Shown: positions 10,810-21,235, counted from the stretch's first letter. The stretch is DNA of 64,000 nucleotides from Anaerolineales bacterium (GCA_020059485.1 JAGVCA010000016.1:115890-179889), one strand, 5' to 3'. Notes: generated from the sequence alone by a model not told the origin. A program made the numbers and translations.

Positions 10810-12243
10810 TTACTGCAGTTCTGCCACATACTCGGCTGCGTCTGCATTCAGCTGGGTCAGGATCGCCAAAATCTCTTCTTCGGTCAGATCCGGATCGTAC
10901 ATCTGAGCAGCAGCACCGTCGATCGCGCGGCGGACCGAAGCCCAGGCCGGGAAGGTCTGGGGTTCAGCCTGACCAGTGCTTGCCAGGTCCAGGGAGGTCT
11001 GGTACAGCGGCTGGGCGGCGATGTAGTCGCCGAGGAAAGCCTCGGTGGTCGACATGGTCGGCAGGTAGCCGCTGGCTTCGATCCAGCGAGCCTGGTTCTC
11101 GGCGGTGGTCAGGAACTTGATGAATAGCCAGGACGCCAGATCCTGTTCCGGGGTGGCGGTCAGGACACCAACGGACTGGGTGAACGCATCCGCGGCAGTT
11201 TGGCCATCAGGCCCAACGAAGGGCAGGAAGCCCCAAACATCATCATTCTCGGCCTCTTCGAAGGCTGCCGCATAGAACGGCAGGCCAGCGGTCGAGGAGA
11301 GCGTGACCAGAGCCAGGCGGTTGGCCTGTTCCGGGTTCGGGTAGCTTTCGGTCTCGAAGGTGCATCCATTGGCTTTCAGGTCATTGATGTACAAGGCCAC
11401 ATCCACAAACGGCTGGGAGGTGAAGTCATAGGCATCACCGGCCTCGTTCAGTTCATTCCCGCCAAAGGCGTACACGAAGGACAGGTAGTTCGATGCGCTC
11501 GGGTACCACACCATGCCGCCGGTGCCATCGTTGTCCGGGTTGTCATCAGCAGCGTTGGCTGCGGCCGCGGCGCACAGCTGTTCCTTCAACTCAGCGCTAT
11601 TGGCCGGAGCGGCGTCGAAGCCGAGTTCCTGTGCCCAGGTGTAGTTATAGGTGATCACGTTGGCAGACTGGCTCAGCGGCCAGGCCAGACGGCGGCCGTC
11701 GAGGGTCATCCCGTCCGCATACGCGCCCGGGTAGATGGAGTCCAGCTCTTCCTGGGTCAGGCCGTACATCGGGTCCATTACCCAGGGAGCCAGGTCAACC
11801 ACTGCGCCGACCGAGTCCCAGTTCAGGAACGAAGAGGTGTAAGCCTGGACGATATTCGGCAGGTCGCCGGAGGTCAGGCCGGCATTGACCTTATCGGCCA
11901 CGTCGTTGTACTGACCCTGGTCAAGGGCTTCGACGGTGATGCCGTACTCGTTGGTGGCGTTGAATTCTTCCACGATGGCATCGATCACCGCTTTGCGGGA
12001 ATCGCCTTCACCGTAGACATGCCAGAAGGTGACGGTGGTGCCGGTGAGGTCCATCATCGGCTCCTCTTCTTCCATCTCTTCTTCGGTGTCGTTGGCCATT
12101 TCATCATCCGTTGTGTTCTCAGTGGTGTTGTTGGCCATATCGTCGGTGGTATTGTCTACCACCTCGTTCGGACCACAGGCGGTCAGGATCAAACCAAAGA
12201 CCAGCACGAGCAGTCCAGCAATGTAAAGTACTCTCTTAGACAT
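10810..12243 (-). CDS. Carbohydrate ABC transporter, extracellular solute-binding lipoprotein (family 1)
   Basis: 477 aa; lipobox LILTACG, TVTFWHVYGEGDSRKAVIDAIVEEFN; Asn/Asp/Glu-rich linker after the lipobox. Confidence 0.93.
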   Translation of the reverse strand: MSKRVLYIAGLLVLVFGLILTACGPNEVVDNTTDDMANNTTENTTDDEMANDTEEEMEEEEPMMDLTGTTVTFWHVYGEGDSRKAVIDAIVEEFNATNEYGITVEALDQGQYNDVADKVNAGLTSGDLPNIVQAYTSSFLNWDSVGAVVDLAPWVMDPMYGLTQEELDSIYPGAYADGMTLDGRRLAWPLSQSANVITYNYTWAQELGFDAAPANSAELKEQLCAAAAANAADDNPDNDGTGGMVWYPSASNYLSFVYAFGGNELNEAGDAYDFTSQPFVDVALYINDLKANGCTFETESYPNPEQANRLALVTLSSTAGLPFYAAAFEEAENDDVWGFLPFVGPDGQTAADAFTQSVGVLTATPEQDLASWLFIKFLTTAENQARWIEASGYLPTMSTTEAFLGDYIAAQPLYQTSLDLASTGQAEPQTFPAWASVRRAIDGAAAQMYDPDLTEEEILAILTQLNADAAEYVAELQ

Positions 12244-12337
12244 TTCTTCTCCTTTTTCAAGTTGTCTTATCGCAGAAAATTCTGCAGTTCCATTGTACCA
12301 AGACTCGCGTCAACGAACCTTAAAGATATTGTTAATT

Positions 12338-13234
12338 TCAGCCTTTCAAACCGCTGCGGGCAATACTTTCGGTGAATTGTTTTTGTGTGAAGAAGTAGAT
12401 CAGCACGATCGGGATGATCGTGATGAAAGCCCCGGCCATCGTCAGGTGGAACTCCTGCCCGGCTTCCGAGACAAAGTTCATCAAGCCAACCGAGATCGGC
12501 CGCCATTCCGGCGTACTCGTAACCAAGATCGGCCACGCCAGTGCGTTCCACGAACCGATGAAGCTCAACACCGTGATCACCATGATCGGGGCTTTGGAGA
12601 GCGGCAGCACGATCTGGAGCAGGAAGCGCAAATGCCCGCCGCCGTCGATGCGCGTGGCATCATAAAGCTCATCTGGCACCTGGGCAAAGAACTGCCTGAG
12701 CATAAAGACGTTGAAAACGCTCCCCATGAACGGAATCGTGAGCGCCGGCCAATTGTTGATCCATGGGATCGGTCCGATCCGGCCCAGCCAGGTCACCGTC
12801 AGGAAGTTCGGGATGATCGTCACCATGGCGGGGATCATCATCGTGCTCAACAACAGTGCAAAGATCGCATCACGTCCCGGGAACTCGATCCGGGCAAAGG
12901 CATAGGCGGCAAAAATACTGAACAGCAGGCTTCCAGCCAGTGTAATCAACGTGATAACCACACTATTGGTGAAATACCGCGAGAACAAGGCCCGCTCCCA
13001 GGCGATGACATAGTTCTCAAAATGCAATTCGGTCGGAAAAAAACGGGAGGTCAGCGCTTCGCCCAGGCTCTTCAGGGAGGTCGCGATCATCCACACAAAA
13101 GGCACGAGTGAAACAAAAGCGCCAATCGAGAGGAAGATATACACCACCGCCTTGCGGACGGTCAGCACCCACTTCAGGCTTCCGGCGCTCGGCAGGGGTT
13201 TGCGTCTTTGCTGGAAAACACTCTTTTTATCCAT
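12338..13234 (-). CDS. Carbohydrate ABC transporter permease (MalG/UgpE type)
   Basis: 298 aa; EAA-loop DATRIDGGGHLRFLLQIVLPLSKAP; multiple TM segments. Confidence 0.93.
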   Translation of the reverse strand: MDKKSVFQQRRKPLPSAGSLKWVLTVRKAVVYIFLSIGAFVSLVPFVWMIATSLKSLGEALTSRFFPTELHFENYVIAWERALFSRYFTNSVVITLITLAGSLLFSIFAAYAFARIEFPGRDAIFALLLSTMMIPAMVTIIPNFLTVTWLGRIGPIPWINNWPALTIPFMGSVFNVFMLRQFFAQVPDELYDATRIDGGGHLRFLLQIVLPLSKAPIMVITVLSFIGSWNALAWPILVTSTPEWRPISVGLMNFVSEAGQEFHLTMAGAFITIIPIVLIYFFTQKQFTESIARSGLKG

Positions 13235-14891
13235 AGAACACCTTCGATCCCTGGACCCGGTTGTTGATATACGTCAGGCTCAGGATAATCGCGAACAGCA
13301 CAAAGGCCATCGCCGATGCGTAACCATAACGCAGTTTCTCGTAAAATTCAGTGAAGATCGCCACGCTGAAGGTATCCACCGTCCCAAGCGCCAGGCTCTC
13401 GCGGAATACCCAGATGGTGGCAAAGGCTTTAAACGTCCCGATGATTCCGATCAGCGAGAGGAAATAGGTAGTTGGAGATAGCAGCGGAAAGGTGATATTC
13501 CTGAAGATGTCCCACTGGTTGGCGCCGTCGATCTCGGCAGCCTCATTCAGCTCTTTGGAGATGTTGACCAGCCCGGCCAGATAGATGACCGTATTATAGC
13601 CAACGTATGTCCAGACCGAGTGAATGATGATGACCACCAGCGCCAGGCTCGGGCCAGCGGCCCAGTCAGGCCAGTCGATCTCCAGGCTCCTGGCAATGAT
13701 CTCAAAGATCCCGCGCGGTTCGAATAACCAGTCCTGCGGCAGCATCCCCAGCCCTTTGAGCAACGAGTTGATCGGGGCCGCCTCGCGGTTGGAAAACATC
13801 TGCTTGAATACCGCCGCGCTGGCGATGAATGGGGTCACGTATGGCAGAAAGTACGCCATCCGGAAAAATTCCGAACCTTTAAGTTTCTCATACAGCAGGA
13901 TCGCCAGGAACATCGAAATAGCCAACTGGAACGGGACAGTCCCGAGTGAGAAAAAGACCGTTACCTTGAGCCCTTTCCACAGGTCCTGATCTCCCGAAGC
14001 CACTATCTGGGGGATCTCGCCCATCAGCAGCCAGCCGCCAACCAGCAGCCCCAATGCCGCCAGGATCCTGAGCCAGAAGCGGCGGTTGCTGGCCTCGTTC
14101 GCCGCCCCGCCCCACAGCTTCCAGGCAACCCCAAACAGGAACAGCCCGCCAGTGATCGAGATCAGCTGCGGCCAGATCCCTGGGTCTTCCCCGGTTTCGA
14201 CAGCCACAGCGTAAGCCGTCAGCACCTCCGAATACGTGAAGTATGCCAGGCCGATACCGGCAGCCAGGGCCAGCCAAAACATCATGAACTGGTTTTGGTA
14301 GGTACTATTGCGCGGCGACCGCCGGTAGAGGAAAAATCCGGATCCAACGATTGCAGACGCGATCAGCAAATAAAAGAACAGATTGAACTCTGGCCTGACC
14401 GCCCGGAATGATTCTCCCAGCAATTGATTGAACAGTTCCCGGGTTTTTTCCCGCCCGACAAGCTTGTCACCGATCGCCAGGAACTCGGGCAGTTGGAACC
14501 ATAAATAGCGCAGCAGCGCCCCAATGACAGATGCGTGCAACAAACCAGGCAGGAGCAGCAACAAGGGCCGATCGCCGTGTTCTTCAGCCATCCGCAGCAC
14601 TTTGCGCACGATCAGATACGCGCCAACCAACGCTAGCAGGGCAATGAAGAACATCAGCACATAGGTCAGCCCTCCGATCGCCCGGGTGTAATTTTCCAGG
14701 GCGATGAAATCAGAGCGCTTGATCCGCCACCTGTGCAGGCTGACATACAGCGCAAACCCGACCGGAAAGATCCCGAAGATGAAGATCAGGATTACAGCGG
14801 GGGCAATATATAGATAACCGGTGAAGTATTCCCGTAGATGCCGGATCCGGCGGGGAGTAAAGACTGCCTGAATGCGTTCGGTTACACCCAT
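13227..14891 (-). CDS. Carbohydrate ABC transporter permease (MalF/UgpA type) with large internal multi-TM insertion
   Basis: 554 aa; C-terminal EAA-loop NEAAEIDGANQWDIFRNITFPLLSPTT; ~230 extra residues between TM1 and the core permease. Confidence 0.9.
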   Translation of the reverse strand: MGVTERIQAVFTPRRIRHLREYFTGYLYIAPAVILIFIFGIFPVGFALYVSLHRWRIKRSDFIALENYTRAIGGLTYVLMFFIALLALVGAYLIVRKVLRMAEEHGDRPLLLLLPGLLHASVIGALLRYLWFQLPEFLAIGDKLVGREKTRELFNQLLGESFRAVRPEFNLFFYLLIASAIVGSGFFLYRRSPRNSTYQNQFMMFWLALAAGIGLAYFTYSEVLTAYAVAVETGEDPGIWPQLISITGGLFLFGVAWKLWGGAANEASNRRFWLRILAALGLLVGGWLLMGEIPQIVASGDQDLWKGLKVTVFFSLGTVPFQLAISMFLAILLYEKLKGSEFFRMAYFLPYVTPFIASAAVFKQMFSNREAAPINSLLKGLGMLPQDWLFEPRGIFEIIARSLEIDWPDWAAGPSLALVVIIIHSVWTYVGYNTVIYLAGLVNISKELNEAAEIDGANQWDIFRNITFPLLSPTTYFLSLIGIIGTFKAFATIWVFRESLALGTVDTFSVAIFTEFYEKLRYGYASAMAFVLFAIILSLTYINNRVQGSKVFYG

Positions 14892-15107
14892 ACTGGCTCA
14901 CCTTTCGGGCTTATAGTTCGATGACCCTGACATTATACCAAGTCTTCAGACTGCCTCATGTTTGACAGTGATCGATCCATTTCATGGTTCGCGAGGCTAT
15001 TCCTATCAATTCTGTCAGGCGTTTACAGTCAATTAGGTAATCAGACCTATTGAACTATACCATCAACTGCCATTACCATTAAGCACATTTGATGAAAGGA
15101 GTAGATA

Positions 15108-15764
15108 ATGGTTAAAAAGATCACAATCCTGGTCACAATGCTGGTATTGACCCTTTCCCTGGCTGGCACCGCTCTGGCAGCAGAAGCGTTCGAAGCGACG
15201 GGCACGGTCATCTCAGTTGGAGTAGATTCCTTCGAACTGGAAACTGGGGAGGGGGTGTTCACTGTTTATCCCCCGGATGGGTTTCTCCTGGCCACGCTGA
15301 TGGTAGGCGCTACCGTTGAAGTGAAAGGTGAGGTCGAAGGCACAGAAGTGACCGCCACCGAGATCATCCTGGAAGATGATGAGGAGGATTCAGAAGGGGA
15401 AGAAGAAGAAGCATCGGGCGGGTTCTTTTGCACCAACCCGGACGCTTACCACCCCTTTGCCCACCGGCTGGCGCTTCAATTTGGCATGCCGTATGAAGAG
15501 GTCATGACCTACTTCTGCGGCGGCGAAGATGGCACCCGCTACGGCTTGGGTGAGATCATGCTGGCGTTGATGACCAGTTCTGCCCTGGAGGACGGCACTA
15601 CTGCTGGCGATCTTCTGGGTCAAAAAACCGAGATGGGTGGCTGGGGTAAAGTCTGGCAATCCCTCGGTTTGATCGGGAAACCCGACCATGCCGGACCGCC
15701 AGAAGGCGCCGGCCCGCCTGACCACGCCGGACCGCCCGACCACGCCGGCCCTCCTGGACCCTGA
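15108..15764 (+). CDS. Secreted DUF5666-like protein with acidic linker and Pro/His/Gly-rich C-terminal repeat
   Basis: 218 aa; signal peptide; C-terminus PDHAGPPEGAGPPDHAGPPDHAGPPGP. Confidence 0.6.
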   Translation: MVKKITILVTMLVLTLSLAGTALAAEAFEATGTVISVGVDSFELETGEGVFTVYPPDGFLLATLMVGATVEVKGEVEGTEVTATEIILEDDEEDSEGEEEEASGGFFCTNPDAYHPFAHRLALQFGMPYEEVMTYFCGGEDGTRYGLGEIMLALMTSSALEDGTTAGDLLGQKTEMGGWGKVWQSLGLIGKPDHAGPPEGAGPPDHAGPPDHAGPPGP

Positions 15765-15783
15765 TCTGTAAACGATCAATAGC

Positions 15784-15814
15784 AAACAGGCCCTCAAAAT
15801 GAGGGCCTGTTTTT
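15784..15814. terminator. Intrinsic terminator between convergent genes
   Basis: aaacaggccctc-aaaat-gagggcctgttt then tt; 12-bp stem. Confidence 0.9.
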
Positions 15815-15834
15815 ATTTATTTTATTCAGGTCAG

Positions 15835-17628
15835 CTAATCCACCGTCAGAGTTTTGCTCAGATTACGCGGGAAGTCCGGGTCGTAGCCCAGCGCCAGGCT
15901 GAGATGATAACTGAGCAATTGCAGCGGGATGACTGTCAGCAGCGCCTCGATCTCCGGGGTCGGTGTTTCCGGCAGGATCATGAACTCATGCCCATTGGCG
16001 CGCAGCCGGGCATCCTCCGGCCCGACCACGATCGCCCAGCCTCCCCGGCAGGTGGCCTCATTGATCCCGCTGACGATCAGGTCCACATCCTCCCGCCCGG
16101 TGATGTACACCACCGGGTACCCCTCCTCCACCGCCGAGAGTGGGCCATGCTTGAACTCGGTCGAAAGCATTCCCTCGCAATGCAGGTAGGTGATCTCTTT
16201 CAATTTCAGCGCACCTTCCAGCGCCATCGGGTAAGTCATCCCGTATCCCAACTGATAGAAGTCCTGCACGCCCACCAGCGAATCCGCCAATTCAGCGGCT
16301 TGCGGGTCCGAAGCGGCGATCGTCTTACGCATCAGTTCGGGAAGGTCGTGCAAAATATCAGTGTCGTGCCCGCCCATCCGCAGTGCCAGGTATAAAAAGG
16401 CGATCATCTGATTGGTGAATGTTTTGGTCGCCGGCACGCTGATCTCATAGCCGCAGCCCAGCGGGATATGATGCTCGCTGACCCGCATCAGGGTCGAACC
16501 GACCACGTTCACCAGCCCAAGCACGCCCATGCCCTTGGCCTCGGCGGACTCGATCGCATTCAGCACATCCTTGGTCTCGCCGCTCTGACTGACGAACATC
16601 CCAACGTCTCCCGGGCCGACAGCTGGCCCGTACTGTGCGATGAACTGGGTCGCCAGCACCGGGATCGTCGCCCTCCCCGCTAACCGGCTGAAATAGACCG
16701 AAGCCAGCAGGCAGGCATGGTAACTCGTCCCGCAGCCCGCCAGGTAGATGTTATCCGCCGCCTTTATCCGCGCCACGATCGCATCCACTTCCTCGGAATT
16801 GTCGAGCAGGTTAAGCAGTTCGCCCGCCACCACTGGCTGTTCGTGGATCTCTTTGAGCATAAAATGAGGGTAATTGCCCTTCTGGGCGGCTTCCATCGTC
16901 TCTTTGACCAGTTCGACCTCGCGCTCGATCACGCTGCCATCCGCCACACTGCGCAGTTCAATCCCGTCTGCCCGGAGAATGGCGATCTCGCCATCCTCGA
17001 TCCGCAGGATCTGACGGGTCAGCGGCAGCAGCGAGGGCAGGTCTGAAGAGACCACTGTGCCATCCTCGATGATCCCGGCCACCAGGCCGGAACCTTTCTT
17101 GATGGCATACAGCACATCCTCGTCCTGCCGGCCGATCACGAAAGCATAATCTCCCTTGAGGTCTTCATACGCCTTGCGGATGGCATCCACCATCCCGAAA
17201 CCTTTGTTCACATAACGCTCAACGGCATGGATGCACGACTCACCGTCATTCTCAGAGCGCACGGTCATGCCCTCGGCCATGAACTGCTTGCGCAGTTCGG
17301 CGTTATTGACCACGTTGCCGTTATGCGCCCCGACCAGATCGCCGTCCGAGTCCAGGTGCGGCTGCGAGTTCACTTTGGAAGGCGCGCCAAAGGTCGCCCA
17401 GCGCAATTGCAGAATGCCGCGCTGCCCGGACATCTCTGCGAAGTTGTACTGCTCTGCAACGGCATCCACCTTACCGGCGTCCTTGCGCAGGTCGATCTCG
17501 CCGGCCGCGTTGATCGTGGCGCAGCCAACCGAGTCATAGCCCCGATACGATAGCATTTTACCGGCCTCGATCAGGGTCGGGCCGAGGTTGGTTTCTTGTT
17601 TGGTGACGATCCCAAAAATCCCGCACAT
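15835..17628 (-). CDS. glmS: Glutamine--fructose-6-phosphate aminotransferase (isomerizing)
   Basis: 597 aa; MCGIFGIV N-terminus, SIS domains, C-terminal LAKTLTVD-like end (LSKTLTVD). Confidence 0.96.
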   Translation of the reverse strand: MCGIFGIVTKQETNLGPTLIEAGKMLSYRGYDSVGCATINAAGEIDLRKDAGKVDAVAEQYNFAEMSGQRGILQLRWATFGAPSKVNSQPHLDSDGDLVGAHNGNVVNNAELRKQFMAEGMTVRSENDGESCIHAVERYVNKGFGMVDAIRKAYEDLKGDYAFVIGRQDEDVLYAIKKGSGLVAGIIEDGTVVSSDLPSLLPLTRQILRIEDGEIAILRADGIELRSVADGSVIEREVELVKETMEAAQKGNYPHFMLKEIHEQPVVAGELLNLLDNSEEVDAIVARIKAADNIYLAGCGTSYHACLLASVYFSRLAGRATIPVLATQFIAQYGPAVGPGDVGMFVSQSGETKDVLNAIESAEAKGMGVLGLVNVVGSTLMRVSEHHIPLGCGYEISVPATKTFTNQMIAFLYLALRMGGHDTDILHDLPELMRKTIAASDPQAAELADSLVGVQDFYQLGYGMTYPMALEGALKLKEITYLHCEGMLSTEFKHGPLSAVEEGYPVVYITGREDVDLIVSGINEATCRGGWAIVVGPEDARLRANGHEFMILPETPTPEIEALLTVIPLQLLSYHLSLALGYDPDFPRNLSKTLTVD

Positions 17629-17718
17629 AATATCTGCTCCTGTGTTCGCTGTAGATAGACGGGGCTGGACGTCGCAGTCCAGCCCCGCTAATGCGCTTGC
17701 CGATTATACCTGAAAAGT

Positions 17719-19416
17719 CTACGCGGTCTCCAGGACCACGCCGTGTTCCTCCGCCATGATCCTGACCGTCCTTTCGATCTCGCCGGCCTTGTAGTCGGTC
17801 GACCAGCCGATCGCTTCGGCGGTCACCGCCGCCAGCTGACTCAGGTTTTCTGCCGTCAGCAATCCCAGCTTGCCGATCATCGTGCGCCGCAGGATCAGGT
17901 CATCCAGGTGGATGACATCCTCCTGCCGGGCGATGAACGCGATCTCTTCCGGCGTATAGCCTGGCACCGTCCATTCTCCGCCCGGCGGATATACCGCCCG
18001 CTGCTGCAGTACCTGTTCAGCCAGGGTGCCATAGCGCTCGACATACCGTTGCACCACGTCCAGGGCCGCGCCGGTTTTCGAGACCAACTCCCGATGATAT
18101 GCAGCCAGCGCTTCTGCGTCCCGCGGCAAGCCCTGGCTGCCACCGATCTCGAGTTCTCGGGTGCTGGCTTTCCGTTTGTAGCCCAGCGCTTCCAGGACGA
18201 CATCCGTGGTCTGCTCAGAGAAGGCGCGGAACGAGGTCCATTTCCCGCCGACCAGCGAATAGATCGGGAATCCGGCCGCACTGCTTGGCGGGGTATGCTC
18301 GATCTTGTGGTCGCGGCTGATCTGGCCGGTAAACCCTTCCGGAGCGTACGGCAGCGGCCGCACGCCAGAAAACCGATAAACGATCTGCGAACGGTCCAGT
18401 TTGATCCCGGGGAAGATCCGCCCGACCATCCCGAAGAAATAGTCCACCTCTTCCTCGGTGCAGCGCACGCTGTCCGGGTCATCCACCCGGATATCGGTCG
18501 AACCGACCATCACCTTGTCCGCCAGCGGAAAGATCAGCACGATCCGGCCGTCTTTGTTCTCGAAGAATAACTCATGGCCCTTGATCTCATCGCGCAGTTC
18601 GGGATGGTCCAGCACCAGGTGCGAGCCTTTGGTTCCGCCGATAAAGGTGGTTTCGAGGCCAATGGCCCGATTGGTGAAGTCGATCCACGGCCCGGTGGCG
18701 TTGACGAGCACATCCGGGATCACCGGGAACTGCTCGCCGGTCATTTCGTCCACCAGCACCACCCGGTTGCCCTCCACCCGGTCCAGCCGGACGTAATTGG
18801 CGGCATACGCCCGGGGTGAGGCGTTGAGCGCATCCTGGACAAGTTCGATGCAGATCCGTTCCGGGCTGGGCATGGCACCGTCGTAATAGGTACCGGTGTA
18901 CAATACCTTTCGGTTCAATTTGGGGAACTTCTTGCGGGACCGGCGCCGGCCCATGAAAACATGCTGCGGGACGGTCTTCTGCTGGCGGGTGAACCAGTCG
19001 TAGAAGGTCATCCCGATCTTGATCACAATTGCCCCGCGCTCCGAGGGTTTATCCAGCCACCCCAGGAATTTTAGCGGAGCATTCAGCAGGCCGGAGAAGA
19101 TCTTGAAGATCGGGAAGACGGTTGGGAGCGGCTTGACCAGGTGCGGCGCGTGTTCGATCAGCCGGTTGCGCTCTTGGACTGCCTCCCGCACCAGGCGGAA
19201 CTCGCCGTTCTCCAGGTAGCGGATCCCGCCGTGCACCATATGGGAGGAGGCCGCACTGGCCCCGGAGCAGTAATCCGCCCGCTCCACCAGCAGCACATCC
19301 ACACCTTGCAGCGCCAGATCTCGAAACGTCCCGATCCCGTTGACCCCCGCCCCGACAACCAGCACGGTGACATTCGGGTTTTTGATGAAATATTCGATGG
19401 TTGCTTCCCGGTTCAT
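17719..19416 (-). CDS. glpD: Glycerol-3-phosphate dehydrogenase, FAD-dependent
   Basis: 565 aa; VLVVGAGVNGIGTFRDLALQGVDVLLVERADYCSGASAASSHMVHGGIRYLE. Confidence 0.93.
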   Translation of the reverse strand: MNREATIEYFIKNPNVTVLVVGAGVNGIGTFRDLALQGVDVLLVERADYCSGASAASSHMVHGGIRYLENGEFRLVREAVQERNRLIEHAPHLVKPLPTVFPIFKIFSGLLNAPLKFLGWLDKPSERGAIVIKIGMTFYDWFTRQQKTVPQHVFMGRRRSRKKFPKLNRKVLYTGTYYDGAMPSPERICIELVQDALNASPRAYAANYVRLDRVEGNRVVLVDEMTGEQFPVIPDVLVNATGPWIDFTNRAIGLETTFIGGTKGSHLVLDHPELRDEIKGHELFFENKDGRIVLIFPLADKVMVGSTDIRVDDPDSVRCTEEEVDYFFGMVGRIFPGIKLDRSQIVYRFSGVRPLPYAPEGFTGQISRDHKIEHTPPSSAAGFPIYSLVGGKWTSFRAFSEQTTDVVLEALGYKRKASTRELEIGGSQGLPRDAEALAAYHRELVSKTGAALDVVQRYVERYGTLAEQVLQQRAVYPPGGEWTVPGYTPEEIAFIARQEDVIHLDDLILRRTMIGKLGLLTAENLSQLAAVTAEAIGWSTDYKAGEIERTVRIMAEEHGVVLETA

Positions 19417-19602
19417 CTATGTTCACACTCCAAGGTGTAACATTATTCCTTTGGGCATCATCTGAATACTATCAGAAAATTTCCTGATGTGTTTCGCCCC
19501 GAAAGAAGCCAAAATGCTAATCAATGACCAATTTATTAAAAAGTGATTGCGCCCCATACAGTAATAATAACGAATATACTATCCAGACAATAAGGCAGGG
19601 AA

Positions 19603-20277
19603 ATGATAACACAAGACCAATTTAATGAAGTATCCGAAGCAGTTTTTATCATCAAATCTGCGGACCAAGATTTTAAAAGGGAGTTTCAACAGGTAGCTCT
19701 CCATGCAAAAATCCCTGCCGGAAAGGATATCTTTGTCGACGGCGATTATCCAGAGTCAATTGCACTGGTATTATCGGGCGTGGTCAGAGTTTATATCATT
19801 GGAGAAAATGGGCGGGAGATCACGCTCTACCGATTTGGGCTGGGAGAATCCTGTGTCCTGACTGCAAATGCGATCCTCAATCAGAGCTCCTTTCCGGCAA
19901 TCGCCTCAGTCGAAGAAGATGTAGAAGCGATCATCATCCCTGGTGAATATTTCAGGAAGTGGGTAAACAAATACGAACTCTGGCGCGATTTTGTTCTGGA
20001 ACTGGTATCAGTTCGCCTAGCTTCGATCATGGTGGTCATCGATCAGATCCTCTTCCAGAGAATGGATCAGCGGGTTGCCAGCTGGCTGTTAAATCATGCT
20101 GATGACCAATTGGTTATTGATGTCACCCATCGCGAGATCGCTTCCGATCTCGGCAGCTCCCGGGAAGTGATTAGTCGGATCCTGGAAGATTTTCGGCAAG
20201 CGGGTTTCATCCTGGCTGGACGAGGGACCATTGAGATCATTGATTTTGAAGGACTAAGATCCAGATCTGTTTTGTGA
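19603..20277 (+). CDS. Crp/Fnr family transcriptional regulator
   Basis: 224 aa; cNMP-binding fold plus C-terminal HTH VTHREIASDLGSSREVISRILEDFRQAGFI. Confidence 0.93.
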   Translation: MITQDQFNEVSEAVFIIKSADQDFKREFQQVALHAKIPAGKDIFVDGDYPESIALVLSGVVRVYIIGENGREITLYRFGLGESCVLTANAILNQSSFPAIASVEEDVEAIIIPGEYFRKWVNKYELWRDFVLELVSVRLASIMVVIDQILFQRMDQRVASWLLNHADDQLVIDVTHREIASDLGSSREVISRILEDFRQAGFILAGRGTIEIIDFEGLRSRSVL

Positions 20278-20349
20278 CTTAGTCACAGACAGATCTGGTA
20301 TTTCGCCCTACAATCAGATCATAAATACCAACTAAAAAAGGAGACTCAA

Positions 20350-20550
20350 ATGAAACGTAATATGTCAAATCTGGATCGGATCATCCGTGTGGTAATCGCA
20401 GGTATCTTTGCCTACCTTTACTTTGGTGGCATCGTGACCGGCGCTCTCGGCATCGTTTTGCTGGCCCTGGCCGCGGTATTCCTGCTCACCTCGCTGGTCG
20501 CATTCTGCCCATTGTATCTGCCATTCAAGTTCAGCACCCATAAACAATAA
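20350..20550 (+). CDS. DUF2892 (YgaP-type) membrane protein
   Basis: 66 aa; MKRNMSNLDRIIRVVIAGIFAYLYFGGIVTG...CPLYLPFKFSTHKQ. Confidence 0.88.
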   Translation: MKRNMSNLDRIIRVVIAGIFAYLYFGGIVTGALGIVLLALAAVFLLTSLVAFCPLYLPFKFSTHKQ

Positions 20551-20603
20551 GCAAGTGAGCATTGGCGTGGGCGGATGGAAAACCATCCGCTCAAATTCTC
20601 ATT

Positions 20604-21107
20604 ATGGACTATACCGAATTTCGACTTCTTTTAGACACATTGAAAGAACCTTTGGTTGTTGCTGTCTGGGCAGACTGGTGTATTCCCTGCAAAACAACCA
20701 AACCGATCCTCGAATCTTTGGCGACAGAATTCGCCGGTTCAGTCGAATTCTTAACAATAAATGCCGATGAATCTCCCGAGATCATCCAACACTACGGCAT
20801 AAGAGGGATTCCAACTGTATTGATCTTGGAGCAAGGTGAGCTGACAGCGCGTATCACTGGGGCCAAAGACCAGGAAATCTATCGGGATGTTTTCGCCTCG
20901 TTAGCCCAAGGGAAGCAGATAGAAATCAAGGTAACAAGCATTGATCGAATGATCCGGATTGGAACCGCAATTGTAATCCTGATGGTCAGCCTGCTGACCT
21001 CAACCTGGATATGGATCCCCTTGAGCGGGCTGCTTGCCTTTTGGGGGCTGTACGACCGTTGCCCGGTATGGAAGGCGCTATCTGGTCGGATCAAAAGGAC
21101 TCCATAA
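20604..21107 (+). CDS. Thioredoxin-domain protein with C-terminal TM segments
   Basis: WADWCIPCKTTKPIL = WCxxC thioredoxin active site; start chosen at MDYTEFRLLL. Confidence 0.88.
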   Translation: MDYTEFRLLLDTLKEPLVVAVWADWCIPCKTTKPILESLATEFAGSVEFLTINADESPEIIQHYGIRGIPTVLILEQGELTARITGAKDQEIYRDVFASLAQGKQIEIKVTSIDRMIRIGTAIVILMVSLLTSTWIWIPLSGLLAFWGLYDRCPVWKALSGRIKRTP

Positions 21108-21235
21108 ATGATCCTGCCAGCAAACCACTTTCGCCAAAGATGAGCAGTCTCGATAGGGCTCATGCAGAAAAAATCGGGTTATTGAGGTAATATTTATAGG
21201 ATTTCTGTTGTCACTAATGGAATGAGGTGAAAGAA

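Noticed and set aside
12060-12165. Asn/Asp/Glu-rich repeat in the solute-binding lipoprotein
   Set aside because: Ordinary low-complexity linker after the lipobox, common in this family.
17660-17687. 11-bp hairpin (cggggctggac/gtccagccccg) in the glmS leader considered as glmS ribozyme or terminator
   Set aside because: No glmS-ribozyme core could be recognised and there is no U-tract on either strand; left as an unassigned stem.
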